Shown: positions 45,377 through 56,628, counted from the stretch's first letter. The stretch: DNA of 64,000 nt from Mesorhizobium onobrychidis (GCF_024707545.1 NZ_CP062229.1:310001-374000), one strand, 5' to 3'. Translations and numbers: made by a program. Notes: generated by a model from the sequence alone, not told the origin.

Positions 45377-46363
45377 CTAAACCGTCTCCCAACCTTCCTT
45401 CTCGCCGGCGCGGAAGATAGCGTCGATGACCTTCTGGTTGAGCACCGATTCTTCCAGCGTGAAGACGCGGTCGGTGCCGCCCTGTGCCGCCCGCGCGAAG
45501 GCCTCGACCTCCAGCCGGTACTGCTGCATGCCGGGGAAGCGGAACACCTGCGCCTCGCTGTGGTTCTGGTTGTGCAGCTCGATGCGATGATGGTCATAAA
45601 TCCCGGCGTTGAACGGCGAAAGCACCTCGATGAAACCCTTCTCGCCGTGGAACACCATCACCTGCCGCGCCGCCATCTGCGTCGACAGATAGAACGACAG
45701 TTCGAAGTCGCCGAAATCGGCGCGGATCGAGGAGTAGATATCGGTGCCGAATGTCTTGTCGCGCTCGATCGTCGCCTGGACGCGCAGCGGCTCCTTGCCC
45801 GTCGAAAAGCGCGTCGACACCGTCGGGTAGACGCCGATGTCGGGCAGCGCGCCGCCGCCGAGATCGAGTTGGTTGCGCATGTTCTTGGGATCGACATTGT
45901 AGTAGGAGAACGCGCCCTGGACATGGCGCAGCCGGCCGATGGCGCCATTGGCGATCAGCTCGCGCACCTTGATCCATTGCAGGTGGTAGACGACCATGAA
46001 GGCTTCGCAGACCAGCACGTTTTTGGCGTCGCGCAGCTTGATCAGCGGCGGAATGTCCTTGGCATCGAGCGCCAGCGGTTTTTCGACCAGAACATGCTTG
46101 CCGGCTTGAATCGCCTTCGCGGTCCATTCGACATGCTGCGCCGTCGGCAGCGGAATGTAGACGCCGTCGACGTCCTTGGATGCGAGCAGCTCGCTATAGG
46201 AACCGAAGGCGTGGGGCGCGCCGAAACGATCGGCCAGGGCACGCGCTTTCGACATGTCGCGGCTGGCGATAGCCGACAGCACGCCGTTCTCCGCCTCGAC
46301 CATTGCAGGCAAAAGATGCTCGCGGCCGATCTTGGCCGTCGACAAAACACCCCATCGGAACAT
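45377..46363 (-). CDS. Gfo/Idh/MocA family NAD(P)-dependent oxidoreductase
   Basis: 328 residues. The N-terminal Rossmann domain ([18 protein letters not shown]) and the family motif [13 protein letters not shown] are visible, followed by the C-terminal alpha/beta domain ([18 protein letters not shown]). Family members oxidise sugars, inositols or related polyols. No transporter or partner gene adjoins it, so the substrate is unknown. Start at ATG 46363. Confidence 0.9.
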   Translation of the reverse strand: MFRWGVLSTAKIGREHLLPAMVEAENGVLSAIASRDMSKARALADRFGAPHAFGSYSELLASKDVDGVYIPLPTAQHVEWTAKAIQAGKHVLVEKPLALDAKDIPPLIKLRDAKNVLVCEAFMVVYHLQWIKVRELIANGAIGRLRHVQGAFSYYNVDPKNMRNQLDLGGGALPDIGVYPTVSTRFSTGKEPLRVQATIERDKTFGTDIYSSIRADFGDFELSFYLSTQMAARQVMVFHGEKGFIEVLSPFNAGIYDHHRIELHNQNHSEAQVFRFPGMQQYRLEVEAFARAAQGGTDRVFTLEESVLNQKVIDAIFRAGEKEGWETV

Positions 46364-46488
46364 CAGGCTTCTCCATCTCTAGATTTGCAGGCGTCGAGGT
46401 TTGCCTGAATTCAGGAGAAAAGCCAATGCGGGAGCATGGCGGTGAACAAGTACGGCTTCCCCCTCCGCAGCTTGGGTTCTGCGACCGC

Positions 46489-47064
46489 TCAGCCCCTTTT
46501 ACCCGTCAGCGTCATGTCGAAGTCGACGACGTTCGAATAGATCGGCGTGCCGACATCCATGCCGTAGCGCGACCGCAGCACCTTGCCGGTGACATGGAAT
46601 TTTATCCTGCCCGCTTTGAGACCGGCGAGCTCGGCTGTGAACTTTTCCGAAAAAGTCTTGCCGCGCGCCGTCAGCCGACCGGTGACGAGAGCTGACGTGT
46701 CGCCGGTGCGTTTCACGCTGGTCGAGCGGAACTGGATTTCCGGGTTGTTGGCGGCGTCGAACACCGCGTCGGAGCGAAGGAAGGCATCGACGCGGCTTTG
46801 GCCGGTGCCGACGCTTGCGGGAAAGATTGTGATATTGACCTGGGAGCGCCCGACATTGCTGTTGTCGATGCGGATGTTGCCCTTGAAGCGGGCGAAGGCA
46901 CCGGCGAGCCCGCCGCCGCCGGCCTTGCCGACGGAGAAGCGGATGCTGGAACCGGCCGGGCTGATCGTGTAGCTGCCGGCAGCGTCGCTGAGAGCTACCG
47001 CCGCGAAACCAGGCATGGCAAGGCAAGCGGCAACCGCCGCAAATCCGAAGATGCGCGCATACAT
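46489..47064 (-). CDS. YceI family periplasmic protein
   Basis: 191 residues with a signal peptide (FGFAAVAACLAMPGFAAVA). The lipocalin-like YceI fold is shown by YTISPAGSSIRFSVGKA, NIRIDNSNVGRSQVNITI and SDAVFDAANNPEIQFRSTSV. YceI proteins bind isoprenoid-like lipids in the periplasm. AAGGATC precedes the ATG at 47064. It is followed in the same direction by a cytochrome b561 gene upstream (47132-47710), a pairing common in proteobacteria. Confidence 0.9.
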   Translation of the reverse strand: MYARIFGFAAVAACLAMPGFAAVALSDAAGSYTISPAGSSIRFSVGKAGGGGLAGAFARFKGNIRIDNSNVGRSQVNITIFPASVGTGQSRVDAFLRSDAVFDAANNPEIQFRSTSVKRTGDTSALVTGRLTARGKTFSEKFTAELAGLKAGRIKFHVTGKVLRSRYGMDVGTPIYSNVVDFDMTLTGKRG

Positions 47065-47131
47065 GGGCGTGATCCTTTTTTGAGCAACGCTTTTTTAGCG
47101 CCCTCGCCCACTAACGAATGAGCCGCCCACC

Positions 47132-47710
47132 CTATTCCGCGTTGTGATCCGACGAAGGCGTGATCATGCGCGTCAGCACCGTGTCCTTCAGCCAGAAATG
47201 ATGGCGCAGCGCCGCGGCGAAATGCAGGGCGACAAGTCCGATGCCGGCATAGGCAAGATACCAATGCGCCGACGTCCAGAAGCTTTCCGCGGGGTCCGAT
47301 TCCGCGAGTGGCAGGTCCGGCATGACGAACAGGTTAAACGGCACGCTCGGGATCTCCAGCATCGATACCGATACCAGCGCCCAGCCGGACAGGGGCAGCG
47401 CGAGCTGAAACGCGTAGAGCGCGAAATGGACGAGCGGCGCCGTCCGGCGCTCAAAACGCCCGACCGAGCGCGGCAGCGCCGGCACCGCATTGCCGAGCCG
47501 CCAGGCGATGCGCAGGATCACCAGCCCGAGCAGCAGAAAGCCCAGGGATTTGTGCAGCTGGATCAGCTCGAAGGCGGTGCGCTGGCTGGATACCCGCACC
47601 ATGACGACGCCGAGCACGAACTGGCCGATGAAGATCGCCGCGATCAGCCAGTGAAGGACGATTGCCGCCCAGCCATAGCGGGTGGTGTCGTTTGTGATCA
47701 ATGCGGGCAT
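47132..47710 (-). CDS. Cytochrome b561
   Basis: 192 residues from ATG 47710. Four hydrophobic segments carry likely haem-ligating His: VLHWLIAAIFIGQFVLG, IQLHKSLGFLLLGLVIL, FALYAFQLALPLSGWALV and HWYLAYAGIGLVALHFAAAL. It transfers electrons within the inner membrane, perhaps to superoxide as in CybB. It is transcribed toward yceI. A longer start at 47776 falls inside a palindromic repeat and is rejected. Confidence 0.9.
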   Translation of the reverse strand: MPALITNDTTRYGWAAIVLHWLIAAIFIGQFVLGVVMVRVSSQRTAFELIQLHKSLGFLLLGLVILRIAWRLGNAVPALPRSVGRFERRTAPLVHFALYAFQLALPLSGWALVSVSMLEIPSVPFNLFVMPDLPLAESDPAESFWTSAHWYLAYAGIGLVALHFAAALRHHFWLKDTVLTRMITPSSDHNAE

Positions 47711-47742
47711 GGGAAGTGAACGAACGCCGGGGCCGCCTTCTT

Positions 47743-47897
47743 CCACCCTCCCCTTGTGGGGAGGGTCGCGCAGCAAAATGCCGCCAAGCGGCTTTTGCGA
47801 AGCGGGGTGGGGGTCTCGTAGGCGCTACCCCCACCCCGGCTCGCAGCCTCCGCTTCGCTCCGATTGCGAGCCGACCCTCCCCACAAGGGGAGGGTGG
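47743..47897. repeat. Nested palindromic repeat, family D
   Basis: CCACCCTCCCCTTGTGGGGA ... and the inverse TCCCCACAAGGGGAGGGTGG mark the ends; GGGGTGGGGGT and ACCCCCACCCC form an inner arm. The outer core CCCTTGTGGG resembles that of family A. It fills the gap between the cytochrome b561 and LysR genes. Confidence 0.85.
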
Positions 47898-47898
47898 C

Positions 47899-48789
47899 CT
47901 ACCCACTCATCTTGAAGAAATCGACGAAGGCTCGCAGCGCCGGCCGCATCTGGCGGCGGCTCGGATAGTAGACGAAGAAACCGTCGAAGGGCGGGCACCA
48001 GTCCTCCAGCACGCGAACGAGTTTGCCGGCGGCCAGCGCCTCGCGAACATAATCCTCGAACAGGAAGGCAAGACCGGCGCCGTCGACCGCCGCATTGGCG
48101 ATCAGATGGTCCTCGTCGAGGATCAGCGGCCCTTGCACCGCCAGCTCGATCTCCTCGCCGTCCTTCTCGAATTCCCAGCGGTAAAGAATGCCGCTGGAGA
48201 AGCGGAAGCGGAGGCAACGGTGACCGACGAGATCGTGTGGATGGCGCGGCCTGGGCATGGTCGCGAAATAGGATGGCGCGCCGACGACGGCGCCGCGAAG
48301 GTTTGGCCCGATGCGCACAGCGATCATGTCGCGCTGCAGGCTCTCGCCGAGCCGCACGCCGGCGTCGAAGCCGCCTTCGACCACATCGGTGAAGCGGTCT
48401 TCGATGACGATCTCCAGCACGATGTCCGGATAGGCCGACGCAAAGGCGCCGAGCCGCGGCGTCAGCGCCAGGTGGGCGGCGGTGCGCGGCACGGTCAGCC
48501 GGAGATTGCCAGCCGGCCGGTCGCGCGCCTCGACCGCCGATTCCAGGGCGAGATCGATCTCCGACAGCGCCGGCCTCAACCGCTCGAGCAGCTGCGCGCC
48601 TTCCTCAGTCGGGGCAACGCTGCGCGTGCTGCGCGCCAGGAGCCGCACGCCAAGACGCGCCTCCAGGCTGGAAACCGCGTGGCTGACCGCCGATGGCGCG
48701 ATGGCGAGCTCCTTGGCCGCGCCGCGAAAGCTGCCGCACTGGGCGACGGTAGCCAGCACTGCGAGTTGGGAAAGATGAGTTCGCTTCAT
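47899..48789 (-). CDS. LysR family transcriptional regulator
   Basis: 296 residues from ATG 48789. The N-terminal winged helix-turn-helix (LAVLATVAQCGSFRGAAKEL ... PSAVSHAVSSLEARLGVRLL) is followed by the effector-binding domain. It is divergent from the aldo/keto reductase gene, so it most likely regulates that gene and itself. A longer open frame upstream runs through the reductase gene and is rejected. Effector unknown. Confidence 0.9.
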   Translation of the reverse strand: MKRTHLSQLAVLATVAQCGSFRGAAKELAIAPSAVSHAVSSLEARLGVRLLARSTRSVAPTEEGAQLLERLRPALSEIDLALESAVEARDRPAGNLRLTVPRTAAHLALTPRLGAFASAYPDIVLEIVIEDRFTDVVEGGFDAGVRLGESLQRDMIAVRIGPNLRGAVVGAPSYFATMPRPRHPHDLVGHRCLRFRFSSGILYRWEFEKDGEEIELAVQGPLILDEDHLIANAAVDGAGLAFLFEDYVREALAAGKLVRVLEDWCPPFDGFFVYYPSRRQMRPALRAFVDFFKMSG

Positions 48790-48885
48790 TGATCTATTTC
48801 TTGGAACAGCCCGTGCAAATGAGAGCCGATTATCGAACGCGGTGCAAGGCGCTATCTCTGCCGCATCACAACAAGGAGACGCGTG

Positions 48886-49881
<996 letters not shown>

Positions 49882-49969
49882 CAGCGGCTATGAAATCGCT
49901 TCAGGCTTGAGTTGCCCATTCCGGGGGCGAGCCGTTTCTCTCGCCAGCGTTAGGTCTCGCGCGGCTCTG

Positions 49970-50113
49970 CCTTCTCCCCTTGTGGGAGAAGGTGTCGCCG
50001 TAGGCGACGGATGAGGGGTGTTCCAGCTTGGCAAAAGCCGCACTCCGTCCAACACCCCTCAACCGTCTTGGCGCTACGCGCCAATCCACCTTCTCCCACA
50101 AGGGGGAGAAGGC
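49970..50113. repeat. Nested palindromic repeat, family A, copy 2
   Basis: CTTCTCCCCTTGTGGGAGAA and TTCTCCCACAAGGGGGAGAA form the outer arms; GATGAGGGGTGTT and AACACCCCTCA form the inner arms, as in 5300-5431. It lies between the aldo/keto reductase and pheT, which converge here. Confidence 0.9.
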
Positions 50114-50147
50114 AAAAGCCAGCGCGGCGCCCCTTCGCTGCTTGCTA

Positions 50148-52556
50148 TTATGCCCGCAGCACGCCGCCGGTCTGCTTGTTCACATTCTCGACGATGCGCT
50201 TTGCCAGCGCTTCGAAATCCTCGTCGGTCAGCGTCTTTTCGACCGGCTGGATCGACACTTCGATGGCGATCGATTTCTTGGCCGCGCCGAGTGACGCCCC
50301 TTCGAACACATCGAAGACCGCGACGTTGGTGATCAGTTTCCTGTCGGCGGCAAGTGCTGCGCGGGTCAGTGTGCCGGCTTCGACCGCCTTGTCGACGACG
50401 AAGGCGAAATCGCGCTTGACCGCCTGGAAGGCGGACAGTTCCAGTCTCGGCTTTGTCCGCGTCGGCTTGGCCTTCGGCTCGGGCACGGCATCGACGAAGA
50501 CTTCGAAGCCGCAGAGCGGCCCGGAGACGTCCAGTTCCTCCAGCGTCTTAGGGTGGAATTCGCCGAACGTTCCCAAGATGACTTTAGGCCCGAGCTTGAT
50601 GGTGCCGGATCGGCCGGGATGATACCAGGCCGGGCCGCCGGCCTCGATCTGCAGCCGCTCGACCGGCGCGCCGCAGGCTTCGAGTGCTGCGATCGCGTCG
50701 GCCTTGGCGTCGAACACGCCGACCGGACCGGCATTGCCGGCCCAATGACGGCCGGAACCGTCGAGCTTGGCCGTGCCGCGCCGCACGCCGGCGGCGACGC
50801 GCCGCTGCTGGTCGGCCGCATCGCCCTCATAGGTGCCGGACACTTCGAACAGCGCAACATCGCCGATGCCCTTGTCGGCATTGCGCTGCGCGGCGGCGAT
50901 CAGGCCCGGCAGCAGCGACGGCCGCATGTCGGACATGTCGGCGGCGATCGGGTTGGCAAGCTTCAGCCCGGTCCGGCCGCCGCCGAACAGTTCGGCGTGC
51001 TTGGCCGGAATGAACGACCAGGTGACGGCCTCCATCATGCCGCGCACCGCCAGCGCCCGCTTGGCGGCGCGGGTGCGGACCTGCAAGACAGTCAGGATCT
51101 TGGCGTTGACGGCATCATGCGCGCCGAGCGGCTGCGGGGCGATGTTGTCGACGCCATGGATGCGCATGACCTCCTCGACCAGGTCGGCCTTGCCGTCGAC
51201 ATCCGGCCGCCAGGACGGCACCGCCACATTGACGACATCGCTCGTGCCTTGCGGCTTGAAACCGAGGCGCGAAAGGATGTCGAGGCTCTCGTCCCTGGGC
51301 ACCTCTATGCCGGTCAGCCGCTTCACTTCCGACAGTGGGAAGGACACGATCTTGGGTTTGTGGCCGGCATAGCCGGCCACCTCGATTTCCGTCGGTGTGC
51401 CGCCGCAGAAATCGAGCACCAGCTTGGTCGCCAGCTCCACGCCGGGGACCATGAATTCAGGGTCGACGCCGCGCTCGAACCGGTAGCGCGCATCGCTGAT
51501 GATGCCGAGCGTCCGGCCGGTGCGCGCGGTGGTGATCGGATCCCAAAGTGCCGATTCGATCAGCACGTCGGTCGTGTTCTCGTCGCAGCCGGAATGCTCG
51601 CCGCCCATGATGCCGGCGATCGATTCGACGCCGTCTTCGTCGGCTATAACGCACATGTCAGGCGTCAGCGTGTATTCGCGCCCGTCGAGCGCCAGCACCT
51701 TTTCACTGTTCCGCGCGCGCCGCACGGTGAGGTTGCCGGCGACCTTGTTCGCGTCGAACACATGCAGCGGCCGGCCGCGGTCGAAGGTCACGTAATTGGT
51801 GATGTCGACCAGCGCGCTGATTGGCCGGAGCCCAATGGCGATCAGCCTTTGCTGCAGCCATTTCGGCGACGGGCCGTTTTTCACGCCGCGCACCAGGCGC
51901 AGCGCAAAACCGGGGCAGAGCTCCGGCGCCTCGATCGTCACCGTCACCGGGCGCATGCCGCTGCCGGCATGCGGCATGATCGCCCCGCCAACGAGGCGGC
52001 CGAGCCCACTCGCCGCCAGATCGCGGGCGATGCCATAGACGCTGGTCGCATCCGGCCGGTTCGGCGTCAGGTTGATCTCGATCAACGGGTCGTCGAGATG
52101 TGCATAGGCGGCGAAGCTGGTGCCGACCGGCGCATCGGCGGGCAGGTCGATGATGCCGTCATGCTCTTCGGAAAGCTCCAGCTCGCGCTCGGAGCACATC
52201 ATGCCGTGGCTTTCGACGCCCCTGATCTTGCCGACCGCTAGTGTCACGTCGATCCCGGGAATATAGGTGCCGGGTGCTGCAAAGGCGCCGACCAGGCCAG
52301 CGCGGGCATTGGGCGCACCGCAGACGACCTGCACTGGGGCCTTGCCGTCGCCGGTATCGACCGTCAGCACGCGCAGCCGGTCGGCGTCGGGATGCTGCAC
52401 GGCCGTCAGCACCCTGGCGATGACGAAGGGTTTTAGGCTCGATCTGTCGTCGACATGCTCGACTTCGAGACCGATCGAGGTCAGCCGCTCGACGATCTCG
52501 GCCAGCGAGGCATCGGTCTCTAGGTGATCCTTGAGCCAGGAGAGGGTGAGTTTCAT
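50148..52556 (-). CDS. pheT: Phenylalanine-tRNA ligase beta subunit
   Basis: 802 residues from ATG 52556. The N-terminal region [20 protein letters not shown] and tRNA-binding domain ([20 protein letters not shown]) are followed by the B3/B4 editing domain (HVFDANKV), the B5 domain, and the C-terminal anticodon-binding FDX-ACB domain. It charges tRNA-Phe together with PheS. The start overlaps the preceding GFA gene stop as ATGA. An open frame extending to 52949 crosses that gene and is rejected. Confidence 0.96.
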   Translation of the reverse strand: MKLTLSWLKDHLETDASLAEIVERLTSIGLEVEHVDDRSSLKPFVIARVLTAVQHPDADRLRVLTVDTGDGKAPVQVVCGAPNARAGLVGAFAAPGTYIPGIDVTLAVGKIRGVESHGMMCSERELELSEEHDGIIDLPADAPVGTSFAAYAHLDDPLIEINLTPNRPDATSVYGIARDLAASGLGRLVGGAIMPHAGSGMRPVTVTIEAPELCPGFALRLVRGVKNGPSPKWLQQRLIAIGLRPISALVDITNYVTFDRGRPLHVFDANKVAGNLTVRRARNSEKVLALDGREYTLTPDMCVIADEDGVESIAGIMGGEHSGCDENTTDVLIESALWDPITTARTGRTLGIISDARYRFERGVDPEFMVPGVELATKLVLDFCGGTPTEIEVAGYAGHKPKIVSFPLSEVKRLTGIEVPRDESLDILSRLGFKPQGTSDVVNVAVPSWRPDVDGKADLVEEVMRIHGVDNIAPQPLGAHDAVNAKILTVLQVRTRAAKRALAVRGMMEAVTWSFIPAKHAELFGGGRTGLKLANPIAADMSDMRPSLLPGLIAAAQRNADKGIGDVALFEVSGTYEGDAADQQRRVAAGVRRGTAKLDGSGRHWAGNAGPVGVFDAKADAIAALEACGAPVERLQIEAGGPAWYHPGRSGTIKLGPKVILGTFGEFHPKTLEELDVSGPLCGFEVFVDAVPEPKAKPTRTKPRLELSAFQAVKRDFAFVVDKAVEAGTLTRAALAADRKLITNVAVFDVFEGASLGAAKKSIAIEVSIQPVEKTLTDEDFEALAKRIVENVNKQTGGVLRA

Positions 52557-52978
52557 GACTGTGTTCCGTCTGATGGTCTGGGCACGCTGGTCTTCAAATG
52601 GCGTGGCAAGTCGTCCGGCATGTGCAGGAAGGGCAGTTGCTCGCGCACATGGGCATGGTGCGTCGGTTTGAAATAGGCCGGCATGTCCATGGCGCCGAGC
52701 ACGAAATAGATATGGTCGGCCAGCCGCTCGTCGACATAGGCGATCGGCGAGCCGCAGATACCGCAAAAGGAGCGCGTCACCGGGCCATTCTCGAACATCT
52801 TCAGCGCCTTGCCCGTGAAGGCGACCTGCTCGGTCATGAAGCCGACGAAAGCCGACACCGGCGCGCCGCTGGCCCGCCGGCAATCGCCGCAATGGCAATA
52901 GCTGACATGGTGCGGTTCGGCCGAAGCCTCGAACCGCACGGCGCCGCAACGACAGCCGCCGGTGTGGGCCGCTCTCAT
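52553..52978 (-). CDS. GFA/CENP-V family zinc-binding protein inside the pheS-pheT operon
   Basis: 141 residues from ATG 52978. Cys pairs for zinc occur in [23 protein letters not shown] and [11 protein letters not shown], the pattern of glutathione-dependent formaldehyde-activating enzyme-like (GFA) proteins. Members bind S-hydroxymethylglutathione-like adducts or are uncharacterised. It overlaps both pheS (stop) and pheT (start) by 4 bases each, so it is fully embedded in the aminoacyl-tRNA synthetase operon. Confidence 0.88.
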   Translation of the reverse strand: MRAAHTGGCRCGAVRFEASAEPHHVSYCHCGDCRRASGAPVSAFVGFMTEQVAFTGKALKMFENGPVTRSFCGICGSPIAYVDERLADHIYFVLGAMDMPAYFKPTHHAHVREQLPFLHMPDDLPRHLKTSVPRPSDGTQS

Positions 52979-54060
52979 GCGCTCAAGCCCCCGAATAGCG
53001 TCGGCATGTCGAGCGGCCGGAAGCCGTAATGCGACAGCCAGCGCACATCGGCGTCGAAGAAGGCGCGCAGGTCCGGCATGCCGTATTTCAGCATGGCGAT
53101 GCGATCGATGCCCATGCCCCAGGCAAAGCCCTGATACTCGTCGGGATCGAGCCCGCCATATCTCAGCACATTGGGGTGCACCATGCCGCAGCCGAGGATC
53201 TCCATCCAGTCGGAGCCTTCGCCGAAGCGCACCTCGCCCGGCCGCGAACGGTCGCACTGGATGTCGACCTCCATGCTGGGTTCGGTGAACGGGAAGAAGC
53301 TCGGCCGGAAGCGCATCTTGACCTGCGGCACCTCGAAGAAGGCCTTGCAGAACTCCTCCAGCACCCATTTCATGTTGGCGACGTTGGCTGATCTGTCGAT
53401 CACCAGCCCTTCGACCTGATGGAACATCGGCGAGTGCGTGGCATCGGAATCCTGCCGGTAAGTTTTTCCGGGAATGACGATGCGGATCGGCGGCTTCTGC
53501 ACCTCCATGGTGCGGATCTGGACCGGCGAGGTGTGGGTGCGCAAAAGCTTTCGCTCGCCCTTCTCGTCCGGCTGGAAGAAGAAGGTGTCGTGCATCTCGC
53601 GCGCCGGATGGCCTTCCGGGAAATTCAGCGCGGTGAAATTGTAATAATCGGTCTCGATATCGGGGCCTTCGGCGATGGCAAAGCCGAGGTCGCCGAAGAT
53701 CGCGGCAATCTCGTCGCTGACCTGGCTGATTGGATGGATGCGGCCGCGCTCGGCGGGCGATTGCCGCACCGGCAGCGTCACATCGACCTTTTCTGCCGCG
53801 AGCCGTGCCGCGATCGCTACGTCCTTCAGCTCGGCGCGGCGCGCGGTAAGCGCCTCGGTGACGCGGTTCTTGAGGCCGTTGATAGCCGGGCCTTTTATCT
53901 GGCGCTCTTCTGCGCTCATCGAGCCGAGCGTCTTCAGCATTTCTGAGACCGAGCCCTTCTTGCCGAGCGCTGCGACGCGAACGGCTTCGATCGCGGTCTC
54001 GTCGGCGGCCGACGCGATGTCGGTCATCAGGGAATTTTCGAGGGTTTCCATGTCACTCAT
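52975..54060 (-). CDS. pheS: Phenylalanine-tRNA ligase alpha subunit
   Basis: 361 residues. Class II synthetase landmarks are [32 protein letters not shown] (motif 2 region), [19 protein letters not shown] and [15 protein letters not shown]; the N-terminal coiled coil (about residues 1-90) contacts tRNA. It is separated from rplT upstream by a terminator and overlaps the GFA gene downstream. Confidence 0.96.
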   Translation of the reverse strand: MSDMETLENSLMTDIASAADETAIEAVRVAALGKKGSVSEMLKTLGSMSAEERQIKGPAINGLKNRVTEALTARRAELKDVAIAARLAAEKVDVTLPVRQSPAERGRIHPISQVSDEIAAIFGDLGFAIAEGPDIETDYYNFTALNFPEGHPAREMHDTFFFQPDEKGERKLLRTHTSPVQIRTMEVQKPPIRIVIPGKTYRQDSDATHSPMFHQVEGLVIDRSANVANMKWVLEEFCKAFFEVPQVKMRFRPSFFPFTEPSMEVDIQCDRSRPGEVRFGEGSDWMEILGCGMVHPNVLRYGGLDPDEYQGFAWGMGIDRIAMLKYGMPDLRAFFDADVRWLSHYGFRPLDMPTLFGGLSA

Positions 54061-54081
54061 GTTTCAGGCCCGATTGGAGGC

Positions 54082-54118
54082 AAAGAAAAACCCGCGCCAG
54101 CCCTGCCAGCGCGGGTTT
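54082..54118 (-). terminator. Terminator between rplT and pheS
   Basis: CCCGCGC and GCGCGGG form the stem; the A-rich left flank (AAAGAAAAA) is a U-run on minus-strand RNA. It could also act as an attenuator for pheS, but I found no Phe-rich leader peptide in the 96-base gap. Confidence 0.8.
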
Positions 54119-54156
54119 CCCAAATCAAGTGTCGAAGTTGCTTGGGAAGGCGCTGG

Positions 54157-54558
54157 TTAGGCTACAGCGCTTTCAAAAGCGTTCGGCGTGGTGTTCTTGA
54201 GGTATTCGAGCGCGACCTTGGCCTTGGCCACAAGGGCGGCAAATGCCTGCGGCTCGTGGATGGCCATGTCCGACAGGATCTTGCGATCGATCTCGATGCC
54301 GGCCTTGTTGAGACCGTCGATGAAGCGGCCATAGGTCAGGCCATGCTCGTGGGTCGCGGCATTGATGCGCTGGATCCACAGAGCGCGGAACGAACGCTTG
54401 CGGTTCTTGCGGTCGCGGTAGGCATACTGCAGCGACTTTTCCACCGCCTGCTTGGCGATGCGAATGGTGTTCTTGCGGCGGCCATAAAAACCCTTGGCGG
54501 CTTTCAGGACCTTCTTGTGCTTGGCGTGCGAAGTGACGCCTCTTTTTACGCGTGCCAT
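54157..54558 (-). CDS. rplT: 50S ribosomal protein L20
   Basis: 133 residues. [39 protein letters not shown] and [20 protein letters not shown] are the characteristic basic L20 sequences. It assembles early into the 50S subunit and in many bacteria represses its own operon. It follows rpmI on the minus strand by 38 bases. Confidence 0.97.
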   Translation of the reverse strand: MARVKRGVTSHAKHKKVLKAAKGFYGRRKNTIRIAKQAVEKSLQYAYRDRKNRKRSFRALWIQRINAATHEHGLTYGRFIDGLNKAGIEIDRKILSDMAIHEPQAFAALVAKAKVALEYLKNTTPNAFESAVA

Positions 54559-54596
54559 GTCATGATCTCCTTAAAACGTTGTCCAGACCGAATGCC

Positions 54597-54800
54597 TTAG
54601 AGGCCGTTCGGCAGAAAATTCTTGATGACCTTCTTGCCATCCGGTTCAGCCAGAACCATCGTGCCGCGGGCATTTCGAATGAACTTGTTGGAACGCTTGA
54701 TCATGCCGTGACGCTTGCCGGCCGCAGCCGACAGGACTTTACCCGTACCTGTGATCTTGAACCGCTTCTTAGCGGCTGACTTGGTCTTCATCTTGGGCAT
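54597..54800 (-). CDS. rpmI: 50S ribosomal protein L35
   Basis: 67 residues: [20 protein letters not shown] and [20 protein letters not shown] identify L35. GGAGTAGCAAA precedes the ATG at 54800. It lies upstream of rplT on the minus strand; infC is separated from it by two membrane-protein genes rather than being adjacent. Confidence 0.97.
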   Translation of the reverse strand: MPKMKTKSAAKKRFKITGTGKVLSAAAGKRHGMIKRSNKFIRNARGTMVLAEPDGKKVIKNFLPNGL

Positions 54801-54875
54801 TTTGCTACTCCGTTTATGTGCGCATCATCGCGCTTTTTGTTCGCTTCAGGCCGACCAAAGCCCGAAAAGCAATGA

Positions 54876-54910
54876 AACCGCCACGGCATGCCCTGCCGGG
54901 CGGTTTTTTG
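54876..54910. terminator. Terminator-like hairpin upstream of rpmI
   Basis: AAACCGCC and GGCGGTTT pair around a G/C-rich loop; six T residues follow on the plus strand and a weaker T-rich flank on the minus strand. It lies downstream of the ICMT-like gene at 54961-55617 and may end its transcript. Confidence 0.65.
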
Positions 54911-54960
54911 GGAACGGCGGTGCTATACGTCAAAGCGGGCCGGCGCGCAACACCCTGTGC

Positions 54961-55617
54961 CTATGGGAAACGGAACAGCACCGGCAGTATGCCCGATTGC
55001 TGGGCGCCGTCGATCGATTCGAAAAACGGCAAGGCAACGAGGAACACCAGTCCGTCCAGCAGCGTCGTCCGCAGCAGGCGCGGCTTGAAGCTGCCGGTGT
55101 CGCCTTCCTGATACAGCGAAAGCTTCGGGAAGAAGCGCGGCACCCGCGCCATATAGGCCTGGAATGGAGTTCCGAAGGCCTCCTTCAGGAACGTCTCTTC
55201 GCGCAGGATGACGACATGAAAGGCGGCGGCGCAAATCACCGCGAAGCCGATCGCCGCAGTGATCGAGCCCATCTGCGCGCCGACGCCGGCGGCAGCTATC
55301 GAGGAGAAGACATAGAGCGGATTGCGGGTGATCGAATAGGGTCCGCCGGTAACCACCTCGGAGGATTTGCGTCCGCCGATATAGAGCGTCGACCACAAGC
55401 GCCCGACAATGCCGAGAAAGATCAGCAGGACGCCGACCATTTCGATCGTTTCGTGCGGCACGCTTTCGGGAGGAAAAGCAGACTGGCCAAACAGCAGCGC
55501 TGCGAACATGACGACGACGAGGGCGGCAAGCACTATCCTGCGCGCGTGCTGATATCTGCCCAGCGCACGCCTGGCCTGCGCTTGTTCGGCCCGCGCCGAT
55601 TTGACTTCATTGAGCAT
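54961..55617 (-). CDS. Isoprenylcysteine carboxyl methyltransferase-like membrane protein (paralogue 2)
   Basis: 218 residues. A charged N-terminal stretch is followed by membrane segments IVLAALVVVMFAALLFGQS and VGVLLIFLGIVGRLWSTL. The methyltransferase motif GPYSITRNPLYVFSSIAAAG and the late REETFLKEAFGTPFQAYMAR are the ICMT/PEMT signature for methylating membrane-embedded substrates. It is closely related in sequence and layout to 55857-56501. Bacterial substrate unknown. Confidence 0.85.
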   Translation of the reverse strand: MLNEVKSARAEQAQARRALGRYQHARRIVLAALVVVMFAALLFGQSAFPPESVPHETIEMVGVLLIFLGIVGRLWSTLYIGGRKSSEVVTGGPYSITRNPLYVFSSIAAAGVGAQMGSITAAIGFAVICAAAFHVVILREETFLKEAFGTPFQAYMARVPRFFPKLSLYQEGDTGSFKPRLLRTTLLDGLVFLVALPFFESIDGAQQSGILPVLFRFP

Positions 55618-55724
55618 GTCGGGAATCCGATCGTCGAGGAACTTCGCCGGCGATCGCAGCTTCTGGCCAAGAAAACAGGCGTCCCGCCGATCGCCGGGAC
55701 GCCTTGCAAGATGATTCAGGCGAA

Positions 55725-55795
55725 TTTAATGCATGTCGCCCAAAAGCCTGCCCACGGGCTTCACCCGAGGTGCGCAGCGGTTTTGGGACAACGAC
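55725..55795. repeat. Imperfect palindromic repeat, family E, third copy
   Basis: TTTAATGCATGTCGCCCAAA and GCGGTTTTGGGACAACGACG form the ends of a copy related to 21010-21070, with a different centre. It lies between the two ICMT-like genes. The 55618-55856 gap holds nothing else recognised. Confidence 0.7.
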
Positions 55796-55856
55796 GCGCG
55801 AGGAAAAGAAGCGAGAAGGCGGGTAGCATGTCGCCTCCTTTGCCTGCCCATCCCGC

Positions 55857-56501
55857 TCAATACAGCCAGAAGAGAACGGGAATTACCCCGCTTTCCTGTC
55901 CGGACTCGATGAGTTCGAAAAACGGTATGGAAGCCACGAACATCAAGCCGTCGCGCAGCGTATGATTGAAGATGCGCGGTGTGAAGGTGACTTCGGCCTG
56001 ATCGCGATAAAGCCGGGGATTGGGAAAAAACCGCGGCACGCGTGCGATGTAGTCCTTGTACGGCGCCCCGAGCACGGTCGTCAAATGCCGTTCCTCGCGC
56101 AGCGTGACGATGTAGAACGCGGCCGCGCACAAAACCGCCGACGCCACCGAGACGATCACGCTGCCGGTCTGGGCGCCGATGCCGGCGGCCGCTACGGTGG
56201 AGAAAAAATACAGCGGGTTGCGCATCACCGAATATGGGCCGGTAGCAACCACTTCGGCCGACTTGCGGCCGCCGATATAGAGGATCGACCAGAGCCGGCC
56301 GCCGATCCCGATCAGTATCAGGGCGATCCCGTACTGCCCCTCTATGCGTTCGTGGCCTAGTTCATCGTGCGTGGAGCCGCCGAAGATCAGCAAAGCGCAA
56401 AAAGCACCGATCAGCAGCGCCAGCAGGACGCGCCGGCGCCGCTGATAGCGGCCCATTTCGTCGAACGATTTTTCAATCGGAGAACGTGCCGCAGCGGCCA
56501 T
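55857..56501 (-). CDS. Isoprenylcysteine carboxyl methyltransferase-like membrane protein (paralogue 1)
   Basis: 214 residues. Membrane segments LLALLIGAFCALLIFGGS and ALILIGIGGRLWSILYIG are followed by TGPYSVMRNPLYFFSTVAAA and REERHLTTVLGAPYKDYIAR, the same motifs as paralogue 2 (RVPRFFP and FFE-I-G-Q-SG---PVLF are shared). A tandem duplication is the simplest explanation. Function unknown. Confidence 0.85.
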   Translation of the reverse strand: MAAAARSPIEKSFDEMGRYQRRRRVLLALLIGAFCALLIFGGSTHDELGHERIEGQYGIALILIGIGGRLWSILYIGGRKSAEVVATGPYSVMRNPLYFFSTVAAAGIGAQTGSVIVSVASAVLCAAAFYIVTLREERHLTTVLGAPYKDYIARVPRFFPNPRLYRDQAEVTFTPRIFNHTLRDGLMFVASIPFFELIESGQESGVIPVLFWLY

Positions 56502-56578
56502 GGGACAATCCTTTCGCCGCGAGGACCGGCAACCAGAATCCTTGTCGATGCAACTTGCGGAGAAATCATGGCGAAGAC

Positions 56579-56610
56579 AAAAACAACAAAAGGCCGCCGA
56601 AGCGGCCTTT
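56579..56610. terminator. Bidirectional terminator downstream of infC
   Basis: AAAGGCCGC and GCGGCCTTT form a 9-bp stem with a CGAA tetraloop; an A-rich run upstream gives U-rich RNA for the minus strand. It ends infC transcripts and lies just before the ICMT-like genes. Confidence 0.85.
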
Positions 56611-56628
56611 GCTTTTGACGGGATCGCT

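Noticed and set aside
54061..54156. Phe-attenuation leader before pheS
   Set aside because: The gap has a terminator but no short open frame with a run of Phe codons.
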